A DNA stretch of 64,000 bases, taken from NCBI RefSeq assembly GCF_030272615.1, contig NC_081410.1, forward strand, positions 111,218,433 through 111,282,432. Direction: 5' to 3'. This DNA is from Cryptomeria japonica. Taxonomy: Eukaryota; Streptophyta; Pinopsida; Cupressales; Cupressaceae. The position numbers and the translations under genes were made by a program. Positions 1-11,556 of the stretch are shown one piece after another. Position 1 is the first letter of the stretch. Every line of letters starts with the position of its first letter. Below the pieces are notes generated by a model that was not told the DNA's origin, did no database searches, and saw only the letters and a program-made list of their open reading frames with translations.

Positions 1-92
1 AAATGTTTTGTCAAGCTCATATACCAATTTGCAATCACCCAAATGAAGAACAGAATAATAGAACTTTCTTAAACCACCAAAATCACATGTTG

Positions 93-1168
93 TGATAGAC
101 TTATAAAGCATTGAGAGGGGGGGTGAATCAGTGACAACAAAAACAATACCACTTTAAACACAGACTGGTAAAGATAATTAATCAATTTACTTAATACTAT
201 GCATGCAGTCCAAAATGATATTAAAGCATCCACAACAAGTAAAACATCCACCATAACACAAGTGTTTATATGTGGAAAACCCAACTGGGAAAAACCACGG
301 TGAGATGAGACTCACAAGTTAACTATCTACAGTAATAGGTAACTGACCGGTTAAGGTCTACAAAGTCGCTCTGCTAGGAGCGAATCCTGTTAAAGATCCC
401 AAAGCTCTATTAGGAGCTATACCCTGTTAAAGGGAATACCCTCTTAGGAGTAACCTCGGTAGAGGATTTTAAACCCAAACTAATGGATCACTTGGTTAGA
501 GAATTTGTACAATGAAGCTTGTTAGAGCTTACCCGGTTAGGGGATTTGACTATTGTAGTGATTAGAAAACAACATGTGGTGTGATCTAGAAGTAGCACAT
601 CTTGCATGAATAAATCCTCTTCTGCTCACTCAAAAACTGCATCACCGATATACTCTGCAACGCCTTCAGTAAATCGTAACAACTTAACACTTCTATCTCG
701 TATCATAAAAATAATTCATTACAATGTCATTATATAGACATTAGATTTCATGTCTGCTCAAGAACTTCATCATAGATTTCTGCCAAATCTTTCGGTTAGG
801 GATAACTTATTACGATCGGTGATAACTTATCACACAATCAGTGAAACCGGTTGGAACATCGATACTGGTTAAGAGTTAACCTCTTCCAACTCATAGACCG
901 ATTGTCTGCCATTTGCTTCCTTGTTGATCTTCACTAAATATCCAAGCTGCATATACCAGTTGTCTACATATACCAGTTAGACACCCTCAAAACCGATTGG
1001 ACTTCTCTATGCATATAATACCAGTTTTGCAATACAAAGACTTAGGAGTAATGTCGGTTTGTCTTAACTAAGATGACTAAGACAATGTGAACATATGTGT
1101 GTGTGCACATGTGCCATCAATGACAACACATGAAGTTCTCTATTACAAGAATCATCATCAAGCCAACG
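93..1168 (-). repeat. 3' LTR of element A
   Basis: Read on the plus strand it opens TGATAGACTT and closes AGCCAACG; the last base differs from the CCAACA end of its partner at 8962. It contains the C-rich terminal motif (G-run at 116-123), a GTGG...CCAC stem-loop at 272-298, and GCCATCAATG at 1113-1122, which pairs with CATTGATGGC at 1183-1192 across the polypurine tract. It has lost about 60 bp relative to the other LTR near 770. Confidence 0.88.
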
Positions 1169-1180
1169 ATCTCCCCCTTT
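1169..1180 (-). other. Polypurine tract of element A
   Basis: AAAGGGGGAGAT on the minus strand directly abuts the 3' LTR. This is the plus-strand DNA primer site in LTR elements. The same 12-mer recurs at the matching place in the Copia element at 20189-20200. Confidence 0.85.
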
Positions 1181-1489
1181 GGCATTGATGGCAACACTAA
1201 GAAAATTTTACAACGTTACAACTAAGTGTGCTTACAAAATTGTACAAACATATTTCTACTCCCCCTTATTAATAAATACAAAAAATTCAAAACACATACA
1301 TATTTCTACTCCCCCTTTGACAATAATGCCAAATTGAAAAGTAAAATACATATATTATATCAAAATTTGCATCAAAAACTACATATACAAAAATATAGGA
1401 GTTTTTTCAAGGAGTGCTCACTGCAATTATCAAGAAAATGTCACTGAAAATGATCTTCATCTGAGTAAAATCATTATTCCATGTTTCTA

Positions 1490-4400
1490 ATAATGTTTCA
1501 GTGAACAATGGTTGTCATAACTTGTGCAGCGAATTCTTCCATTGCATCCACTGTGCTCATCTCTGGAGTCGCCAAAACTGCTTCTGCATCCTTGTATGCC
1601 CATTGTAAGATGTCCACTTTAGGTCTTAATTGGTTCTTTAGTTCTTTCAAGGATTAGAGTCTCTTAGCATGTTCGCAATCATAAATATCTAACCAATGTT
1701 GCAAGTCATCGTCTGATTTGTCAAATGCCAAGCCTGAATCCTATAAAGGTATGTAGGCAATACATATCCTTTCTAGATCTTGCTTTGTCTTTGCTCGCCT
1801 TTTCTTCAAATCAGGATAGAAAAATGAAATGTTAGATGTATAGGCCAGTATCCTTCCTCCAGTTTCAATAGCAGTCTTCAAAAGATCTTTATTCAGAGAT
1901 AAAGCAATCTTCCATGTACCAATATCTTTCCTTATTTGCTCTCCTCTTTTCTTTTTGTAATTCTTCTTAGCTAAAGTCTGAGCAGCTTCTTCAAGGGACT
2001 TCAGTTAGTCAGAAGCATCAGCAACCAACTGTCCAAGCTTACTAATAGGAGTTGGCAAATTCCCAATGTCAGTCTCTAGTAGAAGACTTGACAGAATCTC
2101 AATGGCAGTTTGAATTGTTTCTACTTCCTTTCTCTGCTCTTTCAATCTTTTCTTTTGATCTCTAGATTGCATCACTGTAGCAATCTCCATGAGTTCAGAT
2201 GCACTCATATTTTCTACATCTATAGGCCCTTTGATGCCTATTGAGTCATCCTCATCATTAATTTGTTGCTTTACCTTTGCTTTTTCCTTTTCATCTGCTA
2301 TCTTCTCCTCTATTTTCTCTTTCTCTTCCTCCTTTCTCTTTCAGTTTCTTTCACTTCAACCTCTTTCTCTGGTTTCTCTTTCTCTATTTTTTCCTTTGTT
2401 TGTTTCTCATGTGTATCTGTTGTAACTGGTGGTAGTTGATTTTCCACTTGGTGTTCTTTTTCTGGTGGCGGTTGAATATCCACACTAGGTTTAATGATCG
2501 ATGCTTCAGCTGCTTCCTGTGTAACAATAATGACCAGTTGTTGTAAAGGTTCCATAACTGGTTCAATGATATTACCAGCTGTATCAATAGTGTCATGGAT
2601 TTCATCAGTATCATCTACAAAGATAACCGATAGAGAAGTAGTGTCATACTTATGCATAATAGGATAGACAATATCTAGTGCAATAATTTCTTCTTCATCT
2701 AACTTCAATTGAGCTCCAGTCTCTGTTTGATCAGTTTTATGAGACTTCATTTTATCATGCATCCTTTGAATATTTCTGGCTATCTGGTGAGTATCAACTT
2801 CAACAGATTGAACCTTTCCACTTAATAACTTCAATCTTCTTGCCTTAGAATGAAACTGTCCTTTGAAATTATCAAGCAATGCTCATAATTCATCTCTAGT
2901 TAATTCAGGAAAATATTGAATGAAAATTCTATCAATAATTTCTTGATCTTGTTCAACAACCATTTTCCATTTATTTACAAGAATAGAATACAAAGAATCA
3001 AAAATATCCTTTTCAATATCTTGAGGTAACTGATTGTATTGACACAAGTGGTTGATTACCTCTTGAACAGTTTGTTGCTTCTGATCATCATCAAATGAAT
3101 CAAAACATTCTTTCACATTATCAAACCTATTCCTTCCTAATGTTTTTACAGTTCTCTCAAAATCAGTCATAGGTTTGTAAGATAAAGAATTAATAGGAAT
3201 ACTTTGCTTTGAAGTGTCTCCTATTGGTTTGGCTTTCTTACCAGTTTCTTTCATCTTCTTTGGTTCCTCTTTAGTGTCGGTATTCTCAAATTCTTCTTGA
3301 AGAATAAGTTTCCTTCCTCTCTTCTTTGTTGCAGTCTACTTCTTAGCATATACTTTGGGTGTTGGTTCCTTTTTGACTTGAACACTTCTTGTCACTCTTG
3401 TACCGGTAGTCACTGAAGGTGCTTGCTCAACTTTCTTCTTCTTCTCTTTGGCACTACTAGGTTTAGCAGGTGCATTTCTTTCCTGGTAAGTTCCCAGTCT
3501 TTTCTTCTTCTTATCCTTGGGAGATGACAAAAGGTTGTTGGCATAACCAATTAATAAGTCATAGTTGACTTCATAACTCATTTCTTCCATCTCATCTTCC
3601 CTGGGTTGAACGACCTCCATAAGACAAAATTTTGTGGTGACTATGAAACATATGTCTTTTGCAAAGTATTTCACCACATCTTTAGGTAGCCTTAACCTCA
3701 TGCTCATCTTCTTTTGGAACTCATTAAAATATCTGTTCATAGAAACAAGAAATGTGTTCTTTACAGCCTTAATGATGTTCTTGATTTGAGTTGTTACCGG
3801 TATGTCCTTTGACCATTGAATGTCACCAATTCTCGGTAGGAAATGAAAATAGAAGAATAGACCAATCAATAGTTGACCATATTTGAACCTTTGACTACTG
3901 TGTTTCTTAATTGATTGCAGGTTCAACATCAATTGGCTCCTTATTGCCTCGCATAAGTCATAATATGCATTCTCAACAATCATCCTGTAAGCTGCATGCA
4001 CAGCAGCAGATGACACACTCTTCATCCTATCAGAATAAAATATTTGATAACCAATGACCATAGTTGCAAGTCTGACTATTGGGTCTGTAATGTTGTTGAC
4101 TGAAAACGCACGACTGCCAGAGGTGGTCTAAGTTAGTGCAATCACAGTCTCTTTTGAAATTTTCCTCAGCTTTGGAACTTCGCCGGTTTGCCAAAAACCA
4201 GTCACTGCATGAATTGCTTCCTTCATGATTGTATGCGACCTATCAAGATACATATTCTCTCCATGCACACGACTAAGAATTATCCTAACATGCTCTTCTT
4301 CAAAATCTTCAAGAAAATATGCCGCATTATGAAAACCTTTTTCATAAACCTTAATGTACTCTGGTTTGATTTTTCTGCTTTTATCACACAAATATTTGAA

Positions 4401-4592
4401 TTGAGAATAAATTGATACTGATCCTAAATCCTCAATTTTACAGTCAATATAACTACATAAATCACCTTTGATCATAACACCATCAGTAACTTGAGACAAT
4501 GCATTATATGATACTATTTTGTCTGATTCCATAGACTCCATAGGTTCAACAATAATCATAAGTCTCTCTGCTTGCTTAGACGACGATGCCAT
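1490..4592 (-). pseudogene. Long unrecognised ORF of element A, decayed
   Basis: About 1,000 codons read from an ATG at 4592 down to about 1490. The first four blocks share one frame and are separated by single stops at 4128 (TAG), 3336 (TAG) and 2883 (TGA). A frameshift near 2300 leads to a last block with stops at 2005 and further on. The N-terminal half (about 400 residues) looks globular and mixed-charge. It is followed by a very basic K/R-rich linker (around 3340-3500), a second globular block (2883-3254), and a C-terminal region rich in E, K and P that looks disordered or coiled. I recognise no domain. It occupies the place where pol should be. A TATA-like TATTTATA lies at about 4747-4755, 155 bases before the ATG, so it may once have had its own promoter. 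Accessory ORF of the element or captured host gene are both possible. Confidence 0.6.
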
Positions 4593-5087
4593 TTTGGATA
4601 AACTCGATTTGAGAGAGACTAACAAAAGAATACCTTAATCCCTTCACACTGGCAAGGTTTCTAATTGATCTCTCGAATGTACACCCATTTTGCCTTCTCT
4701 GATCTTCGAATCTGATTCAATCTTTCGATCCGCAACACAAATCCGTCTATAAATAGCTAGCAATTCTCTTTTTCGCTTTGCAGGTGCTCAAAAACTCTCT
4801 TCGAATATAATTAGGGTAAAAATAACATAGTAAAACTCACTTTTATAAACTTACCCACCGCATTAATTGCTCAACTGATAGAGTAACAAACCCTAATATA
4901 CCGCTTAACAAAACTCACTTATACTGATAGGTATATAACCGATTTGATAATCCTTTGAAAACCGATAGATAATGATATCAAGAATTCTCACAAAATAACT
5001 CAAAATGCAAAACTCTCTTACCACGCATTCTTTAGGGGGTCCGAAAGTAGATTTACCGTTATGCTCCCCTTAGGCTTGTTGAAAAGC

Positions 5088-6369
5088 TTAATTCACCGGT
5101 GCAAGATTCTCCACACTGGGTGAAGGGATAAATTCTTCTGTAGGCTTGTCCTCACTCTTCTTCTTCCAGATTTTGTTCATCTCCTCTCTGGTTTCCTCAT
5201 TATTGACCTTCTACGTACCTTTTTGATCTTCAAAGTGGTTGACCAGTTTGTTCTTCCTGGTTCTACTAAATTTTGCCATGTGTCCCAGTTTGTGATAATG
5301 ATAGAAAGCCATCCCAGATGATCTCCAAGGTCCTGCATTACCTCTTCCAGTTCTCCTTCTACAGTTCATAGCCACATGACCATAATTATTGCAAATGGTG
5401 CAAATCACATTAGTTACCTTTTCCATTTCATATGGGGTAAACCGGTTGACATAGGGTTTCTGTCAGTTCATGTTTCCTCGGTTGTCATAGGTTCTTCTCC
5501 AGTCACCATTAGGTCTTGGATTCATGTGAGGTGTCAAATTGTTTGCTCCATATCTGCATTCAACTGATCTATGTCCATACATGTTGCATGTGAAACAATG
5601 GCCTTCAAATCTCCTAGACACATACCTAGAATTTGCATTATAGCCTTTGTTCTCATTAGGTCTGCTTCTACACACATTAGCAGTATGTCTAGGTTTATGA
5701 CAGATAAAGCAAACAGGTTTGAAAGCTTTCTTACTGGTAGGCTTGTTAGCCTTAGGAGCAGTTTTACCTTTGTGTATGTTGCTCTTGGTACCAAAAGATT
5801 CTCCTTTCTTAGATGTATTGAAACCTAGTCCAGATGTGTCACCTTTCATCCTCTGAGATTGGATCTGCTCATCTAGCATAGAAGAACTCTTATTGAACTT
5901 TTCAAGCTTCCCATTAGCCTCAATGAGCTCTCTGGTAAGATCTTCATTGTGTTTTGTCAGAGTCTCTCTTAGAGATGTTGTCATTTCAAGATCTAGTTGC
6001 AAAGATTCCTTCTCTTCCTTCTTCACATGCCAATGTTCATGCAAAGTTGCATTCTCCTGCTTGATTTTGAAAATCTCATGATCTCTCTCTTTGATTAGGT
6101 CTTCAGCTGCCCTTCTTGCTTCAAGCTCTTGGCTCATGTTGATGGTTAGGGCTTCAAGCTCTCTCCTTAGATTTAGCTTTTCACTATTCATTTTTTAAAC
6201 TCCTTCAGCCAATGCATCAATGTTGGCCTCATCTGAAGAACTATTATCAGATATCTCCAATAGTTGCTCAGTCAGCTCTCTCCTTTTAACTTGTGAAGCT
6301 TTAAATATGACCCTCAAAGTTTCAAGCTCTTCCTTGGTAGCATCAAGCACTCTAGCTCATATCCCCCAT
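5088..6369 (-). pseudogene. Gag-like coiled-coil zinc-knuckle protein of element A
   Basis: Begins at an ATG at 6369 in a strong start context (gccaccATGG), shifts frame near 6355, then reads one frame to TAA at 5088 with stops near 6191, at 5463 and at 5211. The first about 200 residues are heptad-like and rich in E, K, L and R (coiled coil). Zinc knuckles follow: CFICHKPRHTANVC, CFTCNMYGHRSVEC and CTICNNYGHVAMNC. A fourth repeat (FYHYHKLGHMAKFS) keeps the spacing and histidine but has lost all three cysteines. A coiled coil plus multiple CCHC knuckles without the usual Copia UBN2-type Gag domain suggests an RNA-binding Gag substitute. It is the first ORF after the primer site, as Gag should be. 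Confidence 0.7.
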
Positions 6370-6417
6370 GGTGGCTTTAGGGTTTCCTTCCAAGCGATTA
6401 ATCCTTAAGGAAGTTTG

Positions 6418-6429
6418 GCTCTGATACCA
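6418..6429 (-). other. tRNA primer-binding site of element A
   Basis: Minus strand TGGTATCAGAGC, two bases from the 5' LTR. It is the standard complement to the 3' end of plant initiator-Met tRNA. Confidence 0.9.
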
Positions 6430-6431
6430 AT

Positions 6432-8962
6432 TGATAGACTTATAAAGCACTGAGAGGGGGGGTGAATCAATGACAAAAAAAACAATACCACTTTAAACAC
6501 AAACCATTAAAGACAATTAACCAATTTACTTAATATTATGCATGCAATCCAAAATGATACTAAAGCATCCACAACAAGTAAAACATCCACCATAACACAA
6601 GTGTTTATATGTGGAAAACCCAACTGGGAAAAACCACGGTGAGATGAGATTCACAAGTTAACTATCTGCAGTAATAAGTAGCTGTCTGATTAAGGTCTAC
6701 AAAGGTGCTCTGCTAGGAGTGAATCCTGTTAAAGATCCCAAAGCTTTGTTAGGAGCTATACCCTGTTAAAGGTAGTACCCTGTTAGGAGTAACCTCGGTA
6801 GAGGATTTTAAACTCAAACTAATGGATCGCCTAGTTAGAGGATTTGTATAATGAAGCTTGTTAGAGCTTACCCGGTTAGGGGATTTGATTGTTAGTGATT
6901 AGAAAATTGATGGTATGATGAAAGAATAAGTATCCAGTAGAATACTGAGAGGGGGGGGTGAATCAGTATATTGAAAAACTGATACAAAGTTCCCAATCTC
7001 AAACTCAGTCACACAAAGTAAACATGTCTCGGTCAAGATCAATATTCATAATAATACTTGACATCAACCAATTTAACTGTTATGACAACTTAACAGTAAA
7101 CAACTTCAATCTTTTAAACATCAACAATGCTTAATCATAACTCAACATATTCATCTTTCAATGCTTCTACTTATCATGTCTTATCAAAAGTTAACCAAAT
7201 CAACAAATAAGATCATAACCACAAAAGCATTCACCACTTGACACAAATGTTTATATGTAGAAAACCCAAATAGGTAAAAACCACGGTGAGATGAGACTCA
7301 CAAGGATAACTGTCTGAACTCTTCTGAAGTTCGCCCTGTTAAGAGCCAAGCATGTTAAAGCTTTACAATAAGTCCTGTTAAGAACTAATTCCAGTTAGGA
7401 ATCACCTAGTTAAGGGATTTACAAATATGCCTTGATGAAAAGCACAATACCCTGTTAGGAGTAACCTCGTTGGAGGATTTAAGAATCCAAGCTAATGGAC
7501 CACCTTGTTAGAGGATTTAATGAGTAACCAAGCTTGTTAGAGCTTACCCGGTTAAGGGATTTCACTACTATTGTAATTGTTAGAAAACAAAAGGTTTTCT
7601 TGATCTGTCTAAGTAGCACTATATTTGCTTGATCATATCCTTTTAAGCTTCAATCTGCCTTCACTCAAAGTTTGGATCCATTCACTGGTTAGGCAACTAC
7701 ACACGCAACAGGTTTCTATCAATCTTGCCAACAACCTTTACAAACAACTTCATCGACCTTAAATATAAATCAGTTAGGTCAGTAACACAACAAAAACCTA
7801 ATTCTCATCATCAATATTACAAACAAGTCAGTACAATCTTGACCGTTAGAAATCATGACAATCTCTTCACATTCTTCAAGCAAATTCCAACTGCTCCATG
7901 ATCACCGCTTCATCAGACTTTGTAACTCATCACACGTTGTGCATTAGATGTAATCCACTTTGCTCCTTCCCTAGACAAAAAACAAACACGCCAAAACAAT
8001 TTGAACTTATCCTTATACAATGATCACATGTGCCTTCATCATTACTGCTTATCAGATAATAAACCAACATACTTGATTGGTTAGGGTTTAACAGTTGATA
8101 GGGTTTACCGGTTACATTGCTTAGAAAGGTTTAACCCTTTACATCAGTTCACCGGTTCAACTCACAAACTTTACATACCGGTTTACAACATCTTCCACAA
8201 ATCTCTTCTTACCGGTTACTAGCCAATATAAAAAACAACAATATCAGCAATAACATGAATACCATTACCAGTTCAATTGACATCAATGACAACATATCAT
8301 TAATGTAATCTCTAAGCAAAATGCCAACAAAAACAACAAGTGGTGTGATCTAGAAGTAGCACATCTTCCTTGAATAGATCCTCTTCTGCTCACTCAAAAA
8401 TTGCATCACCGACATACTCTACAACACTTTCAGTAAATCACAACAACTTAACACTTCTATCTCACATCATAAAAATAGTTCATTACACTGTCATTATATA
8501 GATATTAGATTTCATGTCGGCTCAAGAACTTGATCACAATTTCCTAGGTGCAGTGTATCTGGACAATCTAACATAACACATCACAGATTGCCACCAAATC
8601 TGTCAGTTAGGGATAACTCATCATGATCGGGGATAACTCATCACACAATCAGTGAAACCGGTTGGAACATTGATACCATTTAAGAGTTAACCTCTTCCAA
8701 CTCATAGATCAATTGTCCTCCATTTGCTTCCTTGTTGATCTCTGCTAAATCTCCAAGCTGCATATGCCGGTTAGACACCCTCAAAACCGATTGGACTTCT
8801 CTATGCATATAATACCGGTTTTGTAATAGAAAGACTTAGGAGTAATACCGGGTTGTCTTAACTAAGATGACTAAGACAATGTGAACATATGTGTGTGTAT
8901 ACATGTGCCATCAATGACAACACATGAAGTCATCTATTACAAGAATCATCATCAAGCCAACA
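6432..8962 (-). repeat. 5' LTR of element A, split by a solo LTR
   Basis: Opens TGATAGACTT beside the primer site and ends AGCCAACA at 8962. The outer LTR is about 1.1 kb once the 1,427-bp nested insertion (6908-8334) is set aside. It carries the GTGG...CCAC stem-loop at 6611-6637. Confidence 0.88.
6908..8329 (-). mobile_element. Solo LTR of a related family nested in an LTR
   Basis: 1,422 bp with TGATGG...GCCAACA ends (TG...CA on the minus strand: TGTTGG...CCATCA). It is flanked by AAAAT (6903-6907) and AAAAC (8330-8334), a 5-bp target duplication with one change. The intact LTR at 561-600 shows the uninterrupted target. There is no internal region, so it is a product of LTR-LTR recombination. 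It shares the C-tract motif (around 6950), the stem-loop (7257-7284, imperfect) and TTGTCATTGATGTCAA near its minus-strand start with element A, but differs elsewhere: a sister family. Confidence 0.85.
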
Positions 8963-9412
8963 TGTTGTACACAGATCAAACTTAGATTAGACAAATAAAA
9001 TTTTTGAGGAAATAGAATTTTAATGTAAAGAAGAAAAACACAACTTTCAAACCACTAGATGACAACCCGTTATGGCTAGAAGAAGATGAATTAAAATAAA
9101 ATTAAAAAAAACAAACTCATAGCATTCAATTTTCTAAGATTCTATTCGTAACACAGCTAATGAATTTCTTAATTGTTAATGCCTCATTCTTCCACTGGTC
9201 AAACACTTCTAGATTGGGAATAAATGATATTGTCATGGTTTCTTTTCTTTCCCAGTTTAAATAGAATTTTACAAGCTGCATCTTAGATAGTATTTCTATT
9301 TTTTTTAGAAAAACATAGTGTTTGTACAAATTTTTGTTTTCAACACAAAAACAACATTGAATTTGCAATGATTTTTTTGTTGCACGATTGATAGATTTTC
9401 CATTTTTATTTT

Positions 9413-9650
9413 AAAACAAAAAATATTGTCTTCATAAAATGTAATAGAATTTCTATTTTTTATTTTTAAATTTAAAAAAATTGCTTTTGTTTTAGTTTTG
9501 CTTTTTTGTTTTTAAAAAACATTGTCTTCATAAAATATAATAAAAAATTTATTTTTTGTTTTTAAAATAAAAAACATTGCTTTTACAAATTTAATAACAA
9601 AGTTAGAATTTGTTTTGTTTTAGTTTTACTTTTTGCTTTTACACCTCTCG
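9413..9650. repeat. Degenerate AT-rich direct repeats
   Basis: Three diverged copies of a unit containing AACATTGTCTTCATAAAAT, starting near 9418, 9515 and 9569, separated by T-rich tracts. No coding potential seen. Confidence 0.5.
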
Positions 9651-10489
9651 GTGTAATAAAACTTAGGGAGAGGACATCAACAAATATATTAAAAAAAATT
9701 AAATAGCATTCATTATGCCAAGAGGCATCTACAATGACATCAAAATGTACGTAAACAAAAATCCATTTTTTAAACAATTTGACATGCAAATGTAGGTAAA
9801 TGCATGAAATATGCCATGTTTCAATTTTTGTGGAGGTGCTATTTTATTACTCCAAATAAAATACAACCCTCGCCACTTGTCTCCAACTAGATTCGCGGCT
9901 TTTTGCATGCATGACTCTAATGGATTTGTATTCTTGGTGTTTCATATTTTAGAGATGACTCTCTTCTATTATAAGATATCTCTCGACATATTTTACATAT
10001 ATTTTTTTAATATAGGTATACTAGTAAATATAAACAAACAACAATATTTACTATTTAAAACAATTAAAACGAATATAAAGATCATATTGCATTGACAATT
10101 GATGGACATTGAAGCCTTGTTTACAAGATAGATATGCATGCAAGAAATTGAATGCAATAAAACCTACAACTTAGCAATAGAAACTAATGAAACATTGATT
10201 TCAAATGAATAATTAATCAATCTTAATCCATTAATCACTATGCTCTATGCTTTTTCCTTATTACTATTCTAATTGTATTATATATTTGATTATGATAATT
10301 AATCAATCTTAATTCATGATTTAATCATATCAAATACAAAATTAAATTCTATCATTCCATTTATAACATGATTGTAATTTTTATTTAATATTACTTAATT
10401 GAATCTAACGGCTCTAAAAATTCATCCAACACAAGAGTATATATTGGAAAGTCAAATGTACTCTAAACCTTAGAGTAGACAAACTTGAT
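9651..10489. other. AT-rich intergenic stretch, nothing recognised
   Basis: Very AT-rich sequence with short open frames only. I see no gene, RNA or element ends here or in 8968-9412. Confidence 0.5.
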
Positions 10490-11395
10490 AATGATGGCTT
10501 TAAGATTTAGTGTTATAGTTCAATTTAATGTTCAATTAGATTTAAGGTTAGTGTTTAATTTGTATTAAGGTTTTAGAGTTGGGCTTCAATTTGGTTTAGT
10601 GTTGGGGTTCAATTTTGTTTGGACTTAGGGTTAAGGATTAATTTGATTTCAGATTTATGATGGATTAGATTATATTAATTTAAAAATATGTAATGAGGAC
10701 TTATTAATTGGAAATGAGATCACTTGACAAGACACTAATTAAAGTTGTCATTTAATTAAAAAATCATTAAAATAGGGTTAATATAAGGCTCAATTCAAGG
10801 TTTAGGGTTAAGGTTCAATTTGGTTGAGTGTTAAGGTTAGGATTCAATCTGGTTAATGTGTAATTTGGTTTAGGGTTAAGATTAGGGTTCAATTTGGTTC
10901 AATGTTTAATTTGGTTTTCAAAGTGATTATTTTAATATCTTCAATAGGATTCTCCATGACCTAAAGATTTGGATTTAATTTGATCTAGGGTTTGAGCTCA
11001 ATTTAGTGTAGGTTAAGTTTGAATTTGATTTCAAATATAATTTGGCTTAGGGTTCCATTTGGTTTAGTTTTAGGGTTCAATTTGGTCTAGTGTTATGGTT
11101 AAGGTTCAATTTGGTATAGGATGAAGGTTCAAAGAGGTTTTGTGTTAGGATTCAATTTGGTTTAGTGTTAGGTTTATGGTAGATTTTGGTTCATAGTTAG
11201 GGTTAAAGTTTAATTAGGTTTAACTTTTTAATTAAGATTAGTGTTAGATTTCAATCGAGAGTTAGGGTTACAATTAAAAAAATTAAGGTTAGGGTTCGAT
11301 TTGGTTTAGTGTTAGAGTTAAGTATCAATTTAGTTTTGGATTTGGGTTCAATTTGGTTTAGGATAATATTTCAAGGGACCTCTTGGTCTATTTTT
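10490..11395 (+). repeat. Degenerate TTAGGGTTCAATTTGG-type repeat array
   Basis: About 0.9 kb in which the phrases TTAGGGTT, GGTTCAATTTGG and TTTAGTGTTA recur dozens of times at irregular 20-40-base spacing. The plant telomere unit TTTAGGG occurs several times, but never in a run. It looks like a decayed simple-sequence or minisatellite array. It ends where the AT-rich target of the downstream LINE begins. Confidence 0.65.
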
Positions 11396-11556
11396 CTTTC
11401 TTTTTCATAGATTATAGTGTGATTCAAAACATTAATTCAAAAAGTTATCACCTAATTAAATATGAAATAAATTTATAATAATTGCATGATAGTTTATTAT
11501 TCTTAATTATGTATTATTAAAAATAATAAACTATATATTTGTTTTAAAAGAAAAAA

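Larger units (their letters stand above)
93..8962 (-). mobile_element. Non-autonomous LTR retrotransposon A, with nested solo LTR
   Basis: Complete element read on the minus strand. Both flanks carry the same 5-bp target duplication TGTTG (88-92 and 8963-8967). LTRs lie at 93-1168 and 6432-8962, a polypurine tract AAAGGGGGAGAT at 1169-1180, and an initiator-Met primer site at 6418-6429. The internal region encodes a Gag-like protein and a long unrecognised ORF; I see no protease, integrase, reverse transcriptase or RNase H in any frame, so it must have been mobilised in trans. In the first about 137 aligned bases of the LTR inner ends I count 12 mismatches, nearly all transitions, which suggests an old, methylated insertion. 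Primer-site and LTR style are Copia-like, but without pol the superfamily is an inference. Confidence 0.88.

Noticed and set aside
1226-1447. 73-codon plus-strand ORF
   Set aside because: Opposite strand to element A, in its 3' untranslated part, with no coding features.
10490-11395. True interstitial telomere
   Set aside because: TTTAGGG units are scattered singly and never in tandem, so a telomeric origin cannot be claimed, only mentioned.
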